This document shows, in pieces, positions 10,236 through 21,291 of a stretch of 64,000 bases of DNA. The translations under genes were made by a program, and so were the position numbers. The stretch covers positions 61,727,313-61,791,312 of the forward strand of contig CM039464.1 of the NCBI GenBank assembly GCA_022414725.1. The letters are read 5' to 3'. Every line of letters starts with the position of its first letter. Position 1 is the stretch's first letter. The stretch is from Microglena sp. YARC (lineage: Eukaryota > Chlorophyta > Chlorophyceae > Chlamydomonadales > Chlamydomonadaceae). The notes under the pieces were generated by a model. It had not been told where the DNA came from, made no database searches, and was given only the letters and a program-made list of their open reading frames with translations.

Positions 10236-12470
10236 GGTGGGTAGTGAGGTGGGTTTTGTGGGTGGTGGGTGTGCGCCTGTGGGTGGGTGGTGGGTTGAGT
10301 GTGTATGCAGGTTGGGGTTGGTGGAGGAAGACCTATGAGAGGGAGATTGAAGAGCTCAGCTTAAGCTGATGAGCTGAGTGGTGGGTGGGTGGATGGAGTG
10401 GGTGCGTGGGTGAGTGGGTGGGTTGGGCAGTTGAGTGGGTGGGCAGGGAGTAATTAGGTGGGTGGGTGGAGAGAGTGGGTGAGGGGGTGTGTGGGTGTTA
10501 GCTTGGTGGGTGGGTGGGCAGGTGCAGTGATTAGGTGGGTGTGTGGGTGTTTAAATTGGAGGATGGCAGTGGTGGGTGGGCAGGGTTGAGTGATTAGGTG
10601 GGGGTGGGTGTTAGCTTGGTGGGTGGTGGGCAGCAGTGAGTGATTAGGTGGGTGTGTGGGTGTTAGCTTGGTGGTGGGTGGGCAGGTGAGTGATTAGGTG
10701 GGTGGGTGGGTGTTATTCTTGGTGGGTGGGTGGGCAGGTGAGTGGGTGGTGTGGATGGAGAGTGGCGTGGCGTGCATGGTGTGTGGGTGGTTAGCTTGGT
10801 AAGTGGGTGGGCAGGTGGAGTGGATGGGTGGATTGAGAGTGGGGGCGTGGTGAGTGTGGTGTTAGCCTTGGGTAAGGTGGGTGGCAGGTGAGGATTAGGT
10901 GGGCGGGTGGGGTGAGTGAGTGAGTGTGCTATGCAAGTTTGGTTTTGGTGGTTGATGAGTGGGTGTCAGCTTGGTGAGTGGATGGGCGGAGAGAGGTGAA
11001 CGAGAGGGTAGTTGCGGGAGTGAGTGGAGACCTATTGAGAGAGAGATTAGAGCTTTCCCAGCTTTAGCTTTGTGTGAGTGGGTGGGCGCCATGGGTGAGT
11101 GGGTGGTGGGTGAGTGTGTATGCAAGTTTGGTGGCGTTCTAGGACCTATGAGTGGTGTGGTTTAGGTGGGCGGTGACGCGGGTGGGTGAGGTGAGTGGGT
11201 GGGTCGTGAGTGTGTATGCCAAGTATGGTTGGCAGTTGGGTTTTGGAGACCTATGAGAGGGAGAAATTAGAGAGCTTCCAGCTTTAGCTGGTGAGTGGGT
11301 GGGGATTGCATGAGTGGATGAGTGTTGGCGGGAGTTGAGTGAGTGATGGGGTGGGTAGGATGGGTGATGAGTGTGAGGTGGGCGGCGTGGGTGATTTGGG
11401 TGGGGGAATTGAGCAGTGTATGCAAGGTATGGTTGGTGCTTCTGGGACACTTATGAGAGGGAGATTGAGAGCTTCCAGCTGTGGTTGAGTGGACGGGAGG
11501 GTGAGTGCGTGGGTGAGTGTGAAGGTGGGCGCGTGGGTGAGTGGGTGGGTGAGTGTGAGGGGCGTGGGCGCGTGGGTGATGGGTGGGTGAGTGCGTGGGT
11601 GATTGTGAGGGTGGGCGCGTGGGTGAGTGGTGGGTGAGTGCAGTGGGTGAGGTGAGGGTGGGCGTGTGGTAGCTGCTGTGGGGTGAGTGTGGCGGGTGGC
11701 GCGTGGGTGAGTGGGTGGGGTGGAGTGCGTGGGTGAGTGTGAGGGTGGGCGCCGTGGGTGAGTGGGTGGGTGCGTGTGAGGGTGGGCGAAGTGGGTGAGT
11801 GGGTGGGTGAGTGTAAGGGGTTGGGCGCGTGGGGGAAGTGTGAGGTGGGCGTGTGGGTGAGTGGTGACGTGCGGGGTGAGTGTGAGGGTGGGCGCGTTGG
11901 TGAGTGGGTGGGTGAGTGGGGTGGGTGAGTGTAGGGTGGGTGAGTGGGTGGGTGAGTGTGAGAGGTGGGCGCGGGGTGAGTGGGTGGTGAGTGCGTGGGT
12001 GAGTGTGAGGGTGGTGTGAGTGGGTGGGTGAGTTGTGAGGGTGGGCGTGTGGGTGAGTGGGTGGTGAGTGCGTGGGCTGAGTGTGAAGGGTGGGCGCGTG
12101 GGCTGAGTGGGTGGGTGAGTGGGTGGGTGAGTGTAAGGGTGGGCGCGTGGTGTGAGTGGGTGGGTGAGTGTGAGGGTGGGCGTGTGGGTGAGTGGGTGGG
12201 TGAGTGACGTGGGGTGAGGTGAGGGTGGGCGCGTTTTGGTGAGTGGGTGGCATGTGAGGGGTGGGTGAGTTGTGAGGGTGGGCGCGTGGGTGGGTGTGAG
12301 TGAGAGGGTGGGCGCCAGTGGGGTGAGTGGGTGGTGAGTGCGTTAGGTCGAGTTGTGAGGCGTGGGCCGCGTTGGTGAAGTGGGTGGGTGAGTGGGTGGG
12401 TGAGTGCGTGGGTGAGTGTGAGGGTCGGCGCGTGGGTGGAGTGGGTGGGTGGTGTGTTCTGTACGTTCTG
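10236..12470 (+). repeat. GGTGGGTGAGTG repeat intron with ETYEREIESF exon copies
   Basis: About 2.2 kb of (GGTGGGTGAGTG)n-type sequence with very frequent one-base indels. Decayed copies of an exon block GAGACCTATGAGAGGGAGAT..GAGAGCTTCCAGCT occur near 10177 (in the preceding exon), 10330, 11027, 11148, 11250 and 11449. Several are followed by a donor-like GGTGAGTG, so the repeat unit itself resembles an extended 5' splice site. The G-rich strand could form G-quadruplexes. Pro/Thr/His-rich minus-strand frames are artefacts. Confidence 0.7.
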
Positions 12471-13599
12471 CATAGATGGAGATTGGTTCACCAATTGGAA
12501 GGAACCTGTACCTCAAACTGTACCTACCTGTACCTCAAAATTACTTAACCTGTACTTCAAACTGTACCTTCCGATGGCCCTTAACCTGTACCTCAAAACT
12601 TGATACCCTAACCTGTTTCTTCAAACTGTACCTCCGCATGGCCCTAACCTGTACCTCGAAACGGTTGTAACCTAATGTCTCCCTGATTCTTTCCCTGCTC
12701 CACCCTTCACACGCATGGTTCACACTTATCCAACATTTCAAAGCCACCTGCGAACAGACGGTTGTTGTTATATACCTAACCTCCTAGCTATGATTTGGTG
12801 ATTCCTTCCATGGTTTAAACACTCTGGCCTACAGCCCATACTTCCGACTCCATGGCCCAACCTGTATCCTCAAACTGTTACCTAAATGTCTGACCTTCTT
12901 TCGTCACTTATCAGTCCATGGTCCATCCATATCCTATCCATCCAGTTGGCGCACCCTCCTACCCTCACCTGTACCTTCTACCAAACGTGGTTCCAACGCT
13001 CCTGCATGATGGAATGGAATCCCATCTTGGACGCAAACCTGTACTCAAACCTGTACATTCACAATGCCCAACTGCACCTCCACAATGTCAACGTTTGCAT
13101 GTAGGTGGAGATGGAATCCCACTTGGACGCAACCTGTACCTCAACCTGTACATCACAATGGCCCTAACCTGCACCTCACAATGTCCAACGTTGCATGTAG
13201 GTGGAGATGGAATCCCACTTGGACGCAACCTGTACCTCAACCCTGAATACAATCACAATGGCCCTAACCTGCCACCTCACAATGTCCAACGTTGCAGTAG
13301 GTGGAGATGGAATCCCACTATGGACCAACCGTGTACTCAACCTGTACATCACAATGGCCCAACCTGCCACCTCACAATTGTCCAACGTGCATTAGGTGGA
13401 GATGGATCCCACTTGGCATGCGACCGGAGAGAGGACGTGGGCGCATAAAGTTGACACTGCACGCAACCACTTTATGGCTAGCTCAACCTCTACCTCAGCC
13501 ATGGCCAACTTCATGATCACCAAGCTGTTTCCTCCTTCTCCCATTCATATTCAAATTTCAAATGCATATATTTCCAACCATTTTGTCTTTCACGTGTAG
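12471..13599 (+). repeat. CCTGTACCTCAAA-type repeat with VEMESHLDAT exon-start copies
   Basis: Units of CCTGTACCTCAAACTGTACC and ATGGCCCTAACCTGTACCTC occupy about 12500-13060. From 13080 a period of about 100 bases appears, with acceptor-like GTTGCATGTAG|GTGGAGATGGAATCCCACTTGGACGC near 13100, 13200, 13300 and 13395. Each copy restarts an exon coding VEMESHLDAT. The last runs on to RERTWAHKVDTARNHFM, which fits the MRS2 segment just before the first membrane helix. No intact single reading frame covers all copies. Confidence 0.65.
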
Positions 13600-13775
13600 G
13601 TGAGAATGGAAGTCCCACTGATGCAACCAGAGAGAACGTCGGCGCATGAAGTTGGACAATGCACGCCAATCACTTCATGCTGCTTCAACCTCTACCTCAC
13701 CATGGCCTCCGTGAGCTTTCATGTCACCACCTTGCTGCCCGCCTTCTATGGCAGAACATCGAGCATGGCATGGAG
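13600..13775 (+). CDS. MRS2-like GMN-motif exon, first copy (frame-damaged)
   Basis: Acceptor-like CACGTGTAG|GTGAGAATGG precedes sequence coding an LNLYLTMASVSFHVTTLLP membrane segment and then FYG. Later copies of the same block continue FYGMNMEHGME. MRS2/CorA channels are defined by a GMN triplet at the pore end of the first transmembrane helix, so LYLTM..TTLLPAFYGMNMEH is a good match in position and character. In this copy MN is lost (GGCAGAACATC in place of GGCATGAACATG) and another indel sits upstream, so it may be a non-functional shard or contain assembly errors. Confidence 0.5.
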
Positions 13776-14900
13776 GCGGAGTCAAACCTACTTCAACCAC
13801 CATTTTGATCGGAAGCATTGCTGCGATTGGCTAGCTTCCCCGCTGCCTTCCACTGTACCGCAGGGGTGCAGTACAAGGGTGTGTGTGGGAGGGGAGGTGA
13901 GGGGGGGAAAGAGAGAGAGAGAGAGAGAGAAGAGAAGATGAAGAGAGATGAAGGCAGATCAAACCTACTTCAACACCATTTTGATCGAAGCATTGCTGCG
14001 CGATTGGCTAGCTTCCCCGCTGCCTTTCCACTGGTACCGCAGGTAGTGGCATACAAGGGTGTGTGTGGGGGGGGAGGCTGATGCGGTGATTGTGTGTGTG
14101 TGTGTGTGGCGGGGGGGGGGTAATGGGTGCGTGATGGAAGTTTAGTTACCGGATTGCTTGCTTGTACCACCCCTACTGCCCGCCTTCTATGCATGACATG
14201 GAGCAGCATGAGCGATGTGGCTTGGCTTGGCACCACTCGTGCGCCGGCCTGTCTATGGCATAAACATGGAGGCATAAGCATGGAGCGATTCTTTGGCTTG
14301 GCACCATCTCTGCTGCCCGCCTTCTATGGCAATGAACATGAGCATGCATGGAGCGGATTGCTTGCTTGGCCACCACTCTGCTGCTCGCCTTTCTATGGCC
14401 ATGAACAGAAAATAGAAAAATTTTAGAACATCCAAGTTATCACATGCCGGGGACAGTTTAACCTACAAGGACGTGGTTTTTACGACACCGTCGTAGCTCA
14501 CCTTAGCTCGAGGTTGTCAATGCAGGCTAGAACCAGTCACGTTCATATGTGTTGACGGCCACCTGAGAACCCCGAGAACGCTCCCGACGGGTTCGAACCC
14601 GCATCTCCCTTCGATTCAAGGTCGGATTACGTCTACCATGAGCCACTCCGAGTCCGGATCGTGGGATATCGGCTATGAACATGGAGCATGGCATGAGCGG
14701 ATTCCGCTTGCTTGGCACCACTCTGCTGCCCGCCTTCTAGGGCATGCACATGGAGCATGGCATGGAGGCGGATTGGATTGGCTTGGCACCACTCTGCTGC
14801 CCGCCTTCTAGGGCATGCACATGGAGCATGCATGGAGGCGATTGGCTTGGCTTGCACCACTCTGCTGCCTGTCTTTCTATGCATGGACATCGACCTTGAG
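13776..14900 (+). repeat. Tandem copies of the GMN-coding exon edge
   Basis: Copies of TGCTGCCCGCCTTCTATGGC, then ATGAACATGGAGCATGGC, then GGATTGGCTTGGCACCACTC recur near 14178, 14250, 14322, 14390, 14735, 14798 and 14870. The spacing is about 65-75 bases outside the interruptions. Many carry one-base losses. Between 13860 and 14130 there are two larger units containing TGATCGGAAGCATTGCTGCG and GTGTGTGGGGGGG. A SINE-like insertion at about 14419-14670 splits the array. Confidence 0.65.
14419..14670 (-). mobile_element. tRNA-derived SINE, family B
   Basis: On the minus strand this reads CGGAGTGGCTCATGGTAGACG (A-box region) and GCGGGTTCGAACCCGTCGGG (perfect B-box with T-arm stem), followed by about 130 bases of unrelated body. 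It interrupts the GMN-exon array cleanly, and the array resumes at 14671. The T-arm is intact but the sequence upstream does not fold convincingly into a whole tRNA with a 3' acceptor match. I call it a tRNA-derived SINE rather than a tRNA gene. The body differs from family A. Confidence 0.55.
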
Positions 14901-14924
14901 TTGGGCAGCGAAACACTAGTACAA

Positions 14925-15640
14925 ACCCTAAACCCTAAACCCCTTGCAGGATTGGACAAAGACCTTCACACTGACTTTGCGCAAGCACGTAGCACAAACC
15001 TAACCCTTTAAACCCCCGCAGGCATGCGGCTAAAACCTCCAGCACTGAGTTTGCAAGCACTAGCACAAACCATAAGACCCTAATGCTAAACCCTAACGCT
15101 CAGGCATTATGAAGACCCCAGCACCGAGTTGGGGAAGCACTAGCACAAACCCTACACCCCTAAAACCCCTCCGCGACCGAGTTGGGAAGCACTAGCACAA
15201 AACCCTACACGCCTAAACCTAAACCCTAAACTGCTTTGCAGGCATGCTTGAAGACCTCAAGACCGAGATTGAGGCGAGCACCAGCAAACAACCCTAACCC
15301 TTAAACTAACCCTCAACGCTTGGCAGGCATTGGATGAAGACCCTCCAAGCACGAGTTGCGAGCACTAGCACAAAACCCGTACACCCTAAACCGCTTGCAG
15401 GCATTGGCCTGAAGACCTCCAGCACGAGTTGGGCGAGCACTAGCACGAACCCTGAACCCTAAACCCAAACCCTAAAACCGCCTCAATGACACCCTTTAAA
15501 ACGCTAAACCTCTTGCAGGCATTGGATGAAAAAACTTCCAGCACCGAGTTGGCAATGTCCATATTAAACCCTAAACCCCTAACCCCAAACCGCCACAATG
15601 ACACCCCTAAACCCTTAAACCGCTTGTAGGCATGATTGAA
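14925..15640 (+). repeat. Telomere-like CCCTAAA repeats alternating with acceptor/exon-start copies
   Basis: About nine units of roughly 80-100 bases. Each has (AAACCCTA)n, then GCTTGCAG|GCATTGGATGAAGACC, then TCCAGCACCGAGTTGGGC and AGCACTAGCAC. The CCCTAAA motif matches the plant/green-algal telomere type but is interstitial, degenerate and interleaved with an exon start coding ALDEDLQHRVG. The intron repeat here has telomere-like sequence; it is not a chromosome end, because coding exons and other introns continue on both sides. Confidence 0.72.
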
Positions 15641-17300
15641 AACCTCCAGCACCGAGTTGGCAAGGTTCCATGTTAAGTTGTTTTGGTTGGCAACATATGG
15701 ATCACTGGACACATATGGCATGGCCTGCGTCGCATACGAGTACGTGCTCATGTCACTCATGTATCTATCTATATATATCCATTCATTCATTCATCCACCC
15801 ATCCACCCATCCACCCATCCACCAAGTCGCCCCGTTGGTGGTCCAACACATGGATCACTTGGATGACATCTTGCATGGCGCTGCCGCTCGCTACGATACC
15901 GTGCTTCATGTCACTCCATTATCTATATATACCATTCATTCATTGCATTCCACCCATCCACCCTCCCACCCGCCACCATCCACCCAGCCCATGTTGGTGG
16001 TGGAGCAACACCATGGAAATCACTTGGATGACATCTTGATGGCCATGCCGTCGCATTACAGGTACGTGCTTCATGTCACTCATGCATCGATCAGATGTAT
16101 TCCATGCATCTATCCATTCATCCACCCATCCTCCCACCCATCTCCACCCATCCTCCCATCCACCCAAGTGCGCCCCTTGGTGGTTCAACACATGGATCAC
16201 TTGGACGACATATTGATGGCCTGCCGTCGCATACAGGTACTGCTTCATGCACTCATTATCTATATTTATCCATCATTTCATTCATCCACCCATCCACCCT
16301 CCCACCCACCACCCATCCACCCACCATGTTGAGGTTGTTGGTGGCGCAACACATGGATCACTCCGACGATATCGATGGCCTCCTCCCATACAAGGGCGTG
16401 CTTCATGTCACTTCTGTATCTATATTACATTTTCATTAATGTATCCATCATCCACCCATACAAATCAGTTGCTTCATTTACACTCATTTCCTCTATATCC
16501 ATCATCGTCCATTTACCCACCCATACACCCACCCATTCATTCGTTCATACAACCCACCCATCATTCGTCCGATTTAACCCACCCATGCACCCACCCATTC
16601 ATTCGTCCATACACCCAGCCCATTCATTCTCCATTTACCCACCTTACACCCACCTATTCATTCGTCCATACACCCACCCATTTACACCCACCCATTCATT
16701 CGTCCCATGCCACCCACCCATTCATTCGTCCATACACCCACCATACACCCACCCATACACCCACCCTTACACTTCACCCATACACCCACCCATACACCCA
16801 CCCATACACCCACCCTTACACCCACCCATACACCCACCCATACCACCCACCCATACACCCACCATACACCCACCCATGCACCACCCTTTACACCCACCCA
16901 ATACACCCACTCAACAACCCACCCATACCACCACCCATACACCCACCCATTACACCCACCCATACAACCCACCATACACCACCCATGCACCCACCATACA
17001 CCCACCCATACACCCACCATTACCAACCTCCCATACACCCACCCATACACCCACCCAATACACCCACATACACCCACCCATACACCTACCCAGTTACACC
17101 TACCCATACAACCCACCCTTACACCCACCCATACACCCACCCATACACCCACCCATACATCCACCCATTACACCCACCCATACACCCACCCATAACACCC
17201 ACCCATACACCCAACCCATACACCACCCACCCACCCCGCCGTTGGTGTCCACACTTTGATCATTTAGATACATCTTGATTCCTGCTGTCGCATTTACGAC
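15641..17300 (+). repeat. CATCCACC repeat intron with copies of an HMDHLDDILMACRRI exon
   Basis: Five or six copies of CACATGGATCACTTGGATGAC followed by ATCTTGATGGCCTGCCGTCGC and a donor (ATACAG|GTACGTGC) occur near 15710, 15850, 16015, 16190, 16355 and 17255. They code VVQHMDHLDDILMACRRIQ. Upstream of each is CGCCCCTTGGTGGT; downstream is a CATTCATCCACCCATC repeat that expands to a 700-bp CATACACCCACC tract at 16480-17230. The encoded short amphipathic helix is not one I recognise. It may belong to the transporter's C-terminal region or to a separate downstream gene. Confidence 0.62.
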
Positions 17301-18109
17301 GTACGCTGCTCATGTCCACTCATAGCATTCAATGTATATTCAACTTATTATCATCTATCCACCCAACCCATCATCCTTCCATCCATCCACCTACCCAACC
17401 CACCCACCCAGTACTTCATACACTCATTTGTCAAAATATATTTCAATCATTTCTCCAATTCATCCATTCATCCATCGTCTATTTATCCATTCATCCTTCC
17501 CACCCCATTATCTACCACATATATTACCCACCCGACCCACACCAAAACACGTTATCCCACCCACCCTTCAGGCAAAGTGTATAGAAGACCTTCTGGCCCA
17601 AAGCTGCGTCGTAACTAGCGTCTCAACATCAGCCACCCACCCACCCACGCTATTCTTACCACAAACCCAACCACCTATGTACCCACACCCACCCACCTAT
17701 CTACCAACCCACCCACCCTTCAGGCAAAGTGGATGAAGAAGACCGTTGTGCCCAAGCTCGCCGTAACCTGTCGTTCGATCAACATCCAGCCACCCACCCA
17801 CCCACCTATCTACCTCTGCCCACATATATAACCACACACCCAAGCACCCCAAGCACACCACCTATCTACCCACCCAACCACCTATTACCCAACACCCACC
17901 TATCTACCCACCCAACCACCTATGTACCCACACCACATCTACCAACCCACCCACCCTTCAGCAAAGTGGATGAGAAGACCTTCTGTGCCCCGTTCGTTCG
18001 TAACCTGTCGTCCGTCAACATCGAGCCCCACAACACACAACCTATTACCCTCCTGCACAAAATAACCCCCACACACAGCACCCCCCTACCCATCCACCCA
18101 CCCTTCAGG
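17301..18109 (+). repeat. CCACCTAC-type repeat with four KVDEKTFCAQVRRNLSS exon-start copies
   Basis: CACCCACCTATCTACC repeats carry copies of CACCCTTCAG|GCAAAGTGGATGA followed by GAAGACC and a CGTAACCTGTCGTC block near 17568, 17720, 17957 and 18107. They code KVDEKTFCAQVRRNLSSIN, with the first copies diverged. The acceptor (pyrimidine tract, TTCAG) is preserved in each copy. The last copy leads into the terminal exon. Confidence 0.65.
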
Positions 18110-18363
18110 GCAAAAGTGGATGAGAAAGACTTTCTGTGCCCAGGTTCGTCGTAACCTGTCGTCCATCAACAATCAGCTTGGATGAAGCCCTGCTGAAATC
18201 CTCTTCCACAATTTTGACAGCTAACAAGACGGCTTTTCGAGGCGCTGAATCATCGAAGAACCACACGTCCTTAGACGTCCTAGGTCGCGTGCCGTCCAAG
18301 AAGCGGAAGCGTCCGTCTCACTTTAACGAGCTGCATAAGGATGAGGGTTCCAGACCACGTTAG
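18110..18363 (+). CDS. Terminal exon of an unidentified gene, basic C-terminus
   Basis: Following the last TTCAG acceptor, an open frame runs through SLDEALLKSSSTILTANKTAF and ends with VPSKKRKRPSHFNELHKDEG and a TAG stop at about 18361. The KKRKRP patch resembles a monopartite nuclear localisation signal, which does not fit an MRS2 C-terminus well. The exons from 15 kb onward may therefore belong to a different gene. A one-base indel separates the RRNLSSIN frame from the SLDEALL frame. I do not recognise the product. Confidence 0.4.
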
Positions 18364-19031
18364 GTAGCCTACTAACCCCCTACTGTACCACAAACGGTTG
18401 AACACATGAATGGGGGCATAGTACCCTCTGCTTGCCAATATCGTACTAAATGATATGTAGCTGCAATACAGAAATCGTACGGATTCTCATGCAAGCCGTC
18501 GTACCATCTGCTGTAGCATAAGCATGGCATATGTTTTCTATGTATTTCTGTAATTCATTTGGTGAGGCCGGCTCATCAAATTTATTTTGCAAGTTATAAG
18601 AAACATACAATGAATACCAAGTTTATTTCCGGGCGAGGGGGGGGGGGGGGGTCTATACTAGGAATACGTTGTAAATAGCTTAATTGCTTGATGCATCTGC
18701 AGCTGCAAGCAATTGGCCTCTGGCACCGTTGCACTACTTGTAATGGTACCATATATTATAAATATCAGGGCAGTAAAACAGTTGCTGTAGCTGCGTCTCA
18801 TTCCCCCCATTCAAAGACCTTTACATACTGATTACGGGCCTGGTTACACTGATTACAGACCCACTTACCAGATGCTTTACAGACCCAGTTACAGGGTTTA
18901 CAGACCCCAGTATTGAGGTAACACACCCAGGTTACCAAGTTACACACCCAGTTACAACATGGTTACACACCCATTATAGATGGTTTGCAGACCCAATTGC
19001 ATGGCAGTCCGGTAGAGACACGCGCCTGTAG
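18364..19031 (+). other. AT-rich intergenic sequence with a short ACAGACCCAGTTACA repeat
   Basis: No coding signal is seen from 18364 to 18800; a run of about 17 G lies at 18640. From about 18830 to 18990 a loose tandem repeat of ACAGACCCAGTTAC units (about 15-18 bases) is present, roughly nine copies. Confidence 0.6.
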
Positions 19032-19224
19032 CAGAATACTTCCATTGACCAAATTGGCCAGCGCTTTAGCGCACTTGAAAAAAAACAAAACTGCGCTCTG
19101 TAGTGCGAAAAGCGCACACATGCTTCTGCGACCCACAGGGGTTGAAAAAAACTGCGCAAAAACGCGCAGTGGGGCTCAAATAAGGCAACGCGCCAGCGCG
19201 CCTAAGCGCCGCTTGAAATACCTG
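19032..19224. mobile_element. hAT-like MITE (family CAGGGTACTT), short copy
   Basis: This 193-bp element has diverged ends CAGAATACTTCCATTGACC and, inverted at the other end, CAGGTATTTCAAG. The interior is rich in GCGC and AGCGCT palindromes (AAATTGGCCAGCGCTTTAGC). It is flanked by CCTGTAG at 19025-19031 and 19225-19231 (7 bp, possibly 8). Better preserved relatives sit at 41955-43486 and 57871-58033, with ends CAGGGTACTT..AAGTACCCTG. Terminal CAGGG and a duplication of about 8 bp are hAT superfamily traits. There is no coding capacity. Confidence 0.65.
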
Positions 19225-19244
19225 CCTGTAGCAGTAGCTTCACG

Positions 19245-19700
19245 TCACCAGAAGCAGTTCATTATATAGATTATAGCTGATTATGGATGGTAAAAACCCC
19301 TGTAATAATAATGCGTTACTGGTGCTGGTACTTGTGAAACGTGGAGCAGTTCATTATTATAATTATAGCTGATTATGGATAGTAAAACCTGTTAATAAAA
19401 GCGTACTGCGTTGCTGGTACTGTGAAACGTGGAAGCCAGTCATTTATTATAGATATAGCTATTATGGATAGTATAAACCTTTAAAATAATGCGTACTGTA
19501 TAGTACTTGTGAAACGTGAGCAGTTCATTTATTATAGATTATAGCTGATATGGATACCGAGTAAAACGCCTGTTAATAATAATGCGTAACTGTGATAGTA
19601 CTGGTGAAAACCTGAAGCAGTTAATTTATTATAGATTATAGCTGTTATAGAAGTAATTAGTAAAACCTCTTAATAATAATCTGTACTGGTGCTGTATATA
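19245..19700 (+). repeat. Tandem repeat of about 95 bp, five units
   Basis: Units read AGCAGTTCATTATTATAGAT, then TATAGCTGATTATGGATAGT, then AAAACC..TTAATAATAATGCGT and ACTGGTGCTGGTACTTGTGA. About five copies carry frequent one-base indels. AT-rich and non-coding. Confidence 0.7.
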
Positions 19701-19717
19701 AGCCGCAACATTAGCCA

Positions 19718-19925
19718 AGTAATGATAACGGGCCTGTGGGCCTTATAAGGACCGCTCGTAACTCGGCTAGAGAGCGTACTTCTACCTCAACTGGACAAGC
19801 TATCAATCGCGGTTTAACGACGACCTGCACATTCAGGGCGCCGTAGGGAATCGAAACTCCCGACCCTGCATCCTCAAACGATTTGGGCCCACTAGATACT
19901 AGACCAATTGATTTGCTGAAAAGGG
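19718..19925 (-). mobile_element. tRNA-derived SINE, family A copy 2
   Basis: Read on the minus strand this shares body and tail with the element at 7024-7240: TTGTCCAGTTGAGGTAG, TGCAGGTCGTCGT and the terminal GTTATCATTAC. The head is a tRNA-like segment with an A-box-like TTGGTCTAGTATCTAGTGGG and B-box-like GAGTTTCGATTCCC. The two heads are more diverged than the bodies. The 3' end lies at the lower coordinate. A target duplication is not obvious. Confidence 0.65.
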
Positions 19926-20049
19926 GCTATAGCAGAGATAGCATTGCAGAGCCAACGCGAACTTGGTTACATAGAACTCCACCAGCAATTAGCTGCTCGC
20001 CGTCTTAAGCAGTAAAAAAAGTTACCAGGAAAATGTAAACGCAAAACAA

Positions 20050-20310
20050 ACCACTTTATTACGACACCTGCAATCAAGCCCTTCCAGGCTTGTATGCAGC
20101 TGCTTACAAGCCTGGCAACGAAGATCACGACAGCCTGCAATCAAGCCCTCCTTGATTTTGTGGCAGTGCTTCCAGCCTGCAACAAGTCACGACAGCCGGC
20201 AAATCAAGCCCCCCTATTGTGCGCAGGCTTATAGCCGCAATGAAGTCACGACAGCCTGGCAATCAACCTCCCAGATGTGGTGCAGTGCTTATAGCTTGCA
20301 ATTGAAGTCG
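20050..20310 (+). repeat. Tandem repeat of about 65 bp, four units
   Basis: Units read ACGACAGCCTGCAATCAAGCC followed by CTCC..GTGCAGTGCTTATAGCCTGC. Four diverged copies are seen. No gene is apparent between the SINE and this array. Confidence 0.6.
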
Positions 20311-20349
20311 CGCAAAAGGCTAACTGCTCATCGGTCTCAGGTGACTTCT

Positions 20350-20720
20350 GCAAATGTTATACAATACAAATACGGTTATTAAAACAATAAAATAAATACA
20401 GCGCGGAATACAGAACTAAACAATACAAACCAAAATACAGTCAATAACAAATAAACCAACAAAATACGCAGTTCCTAAAATAAATAAAGACAAAATACAG
20501 GCTAATACAAAAGTAAACACTGATACAGGTTACTGACAAACAAAGCTGAAAATACCGTATTAAAAAATAAAACACTAACTAACTCGCAAAATAAAGGTAC
20601 TAAAAAATAAACACGAACATTAAAGGTTACTGAAAAATAAACATAACATAAAGGTTGTTAAAAAATTAACACCAAAATTCAGTTACTAAAAAAATTAATA
20701 CAAAATATACAGTTTCTGTA
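20350..20720 (+). repeat. A-rich tandem repeat (AAAATACAGTTACTAAAAAATAAAC)
   Basis: About ten irregular units of 28-38 bases containing AAAATACAG..TTACTAAAAAATAAACAC. AT-rich and non-coding. Confidence 0.6.
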
Positions 20721-20859
20721 GCACCCGAAGATTGCTATATTTTTGACCAAGACAAGCCTGCCCACAAATTAAGATACAGGTGCAACCAAGATCAGGCATG
20801 CTACAAGCAGCGAAAAGTGCTGAAAAGCTTGGTAGATGTTTATTGTGGGGGTGTTTGGG

Positions 20860-21259
20860 TGGGGGTGGTAGTGTGTAGGGCGTGTATCCAAAAAACCCAA
20901 GGCTTTCCCATTAAAAAGGAGGCGTGGAGGAAAAACAAGTGTGATGTTGAACGTTGTGGTGTGGTTATGGGGTTTAGTGTGTGGGTGTGTTAGGGGGTTG
21001 GCGGGCGGGGGGGCGTGAGAGTGTAGGGGGTGTATCTAAACCCAAGCTTCCCAGTAACAGGTAGGCGTGGAGAAAAAACAAAGCGGTACTTGTCGTGGTG
21101 TGGTGTGGGGTTTTATTTTGGGTGTGGTGTGGTTAGGGCGGGGATGAGTGGGGGCTTGTACCAAACCCAAGCTGCCAAAGTAAAAAGAGGTATCGCGGAG
21201 AAAAAACAATGTGTGTTGTTTGTGGGGGTTGGTTTTGGTGTGTTGTGGGGTCAGAGTGT

Positions 21260-21291
<32 letters not shown>

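Noticed and set aside
11267..12494. His/Pro/Thr-rich minus-strand ORFs of about 330-350 codons
   Set aside because: Complement of the GGTGGGTGAGTG repeat; no stop arises because the unit lacks them.
14580..14660. A genuine tRNA gene on the minus strand
   Set aside because: The T-arm and B-box are perfect but I could not form a full cloverleaf with acceptor pairing, and a SINE body follows.
14925..15640. Chromosome end or telomere
   Set aside because: CCCTAAA repeats are degenerate, interleaved with exon starts and flanked by coding sequence on both sides.
16247..17278. Pro/Thr/His-rich 343-codon ORF
   Set aside because: Translation of the CATACACCCACC repeat; only the HMDHLDDILMACRRI shards within it look exon-derived.
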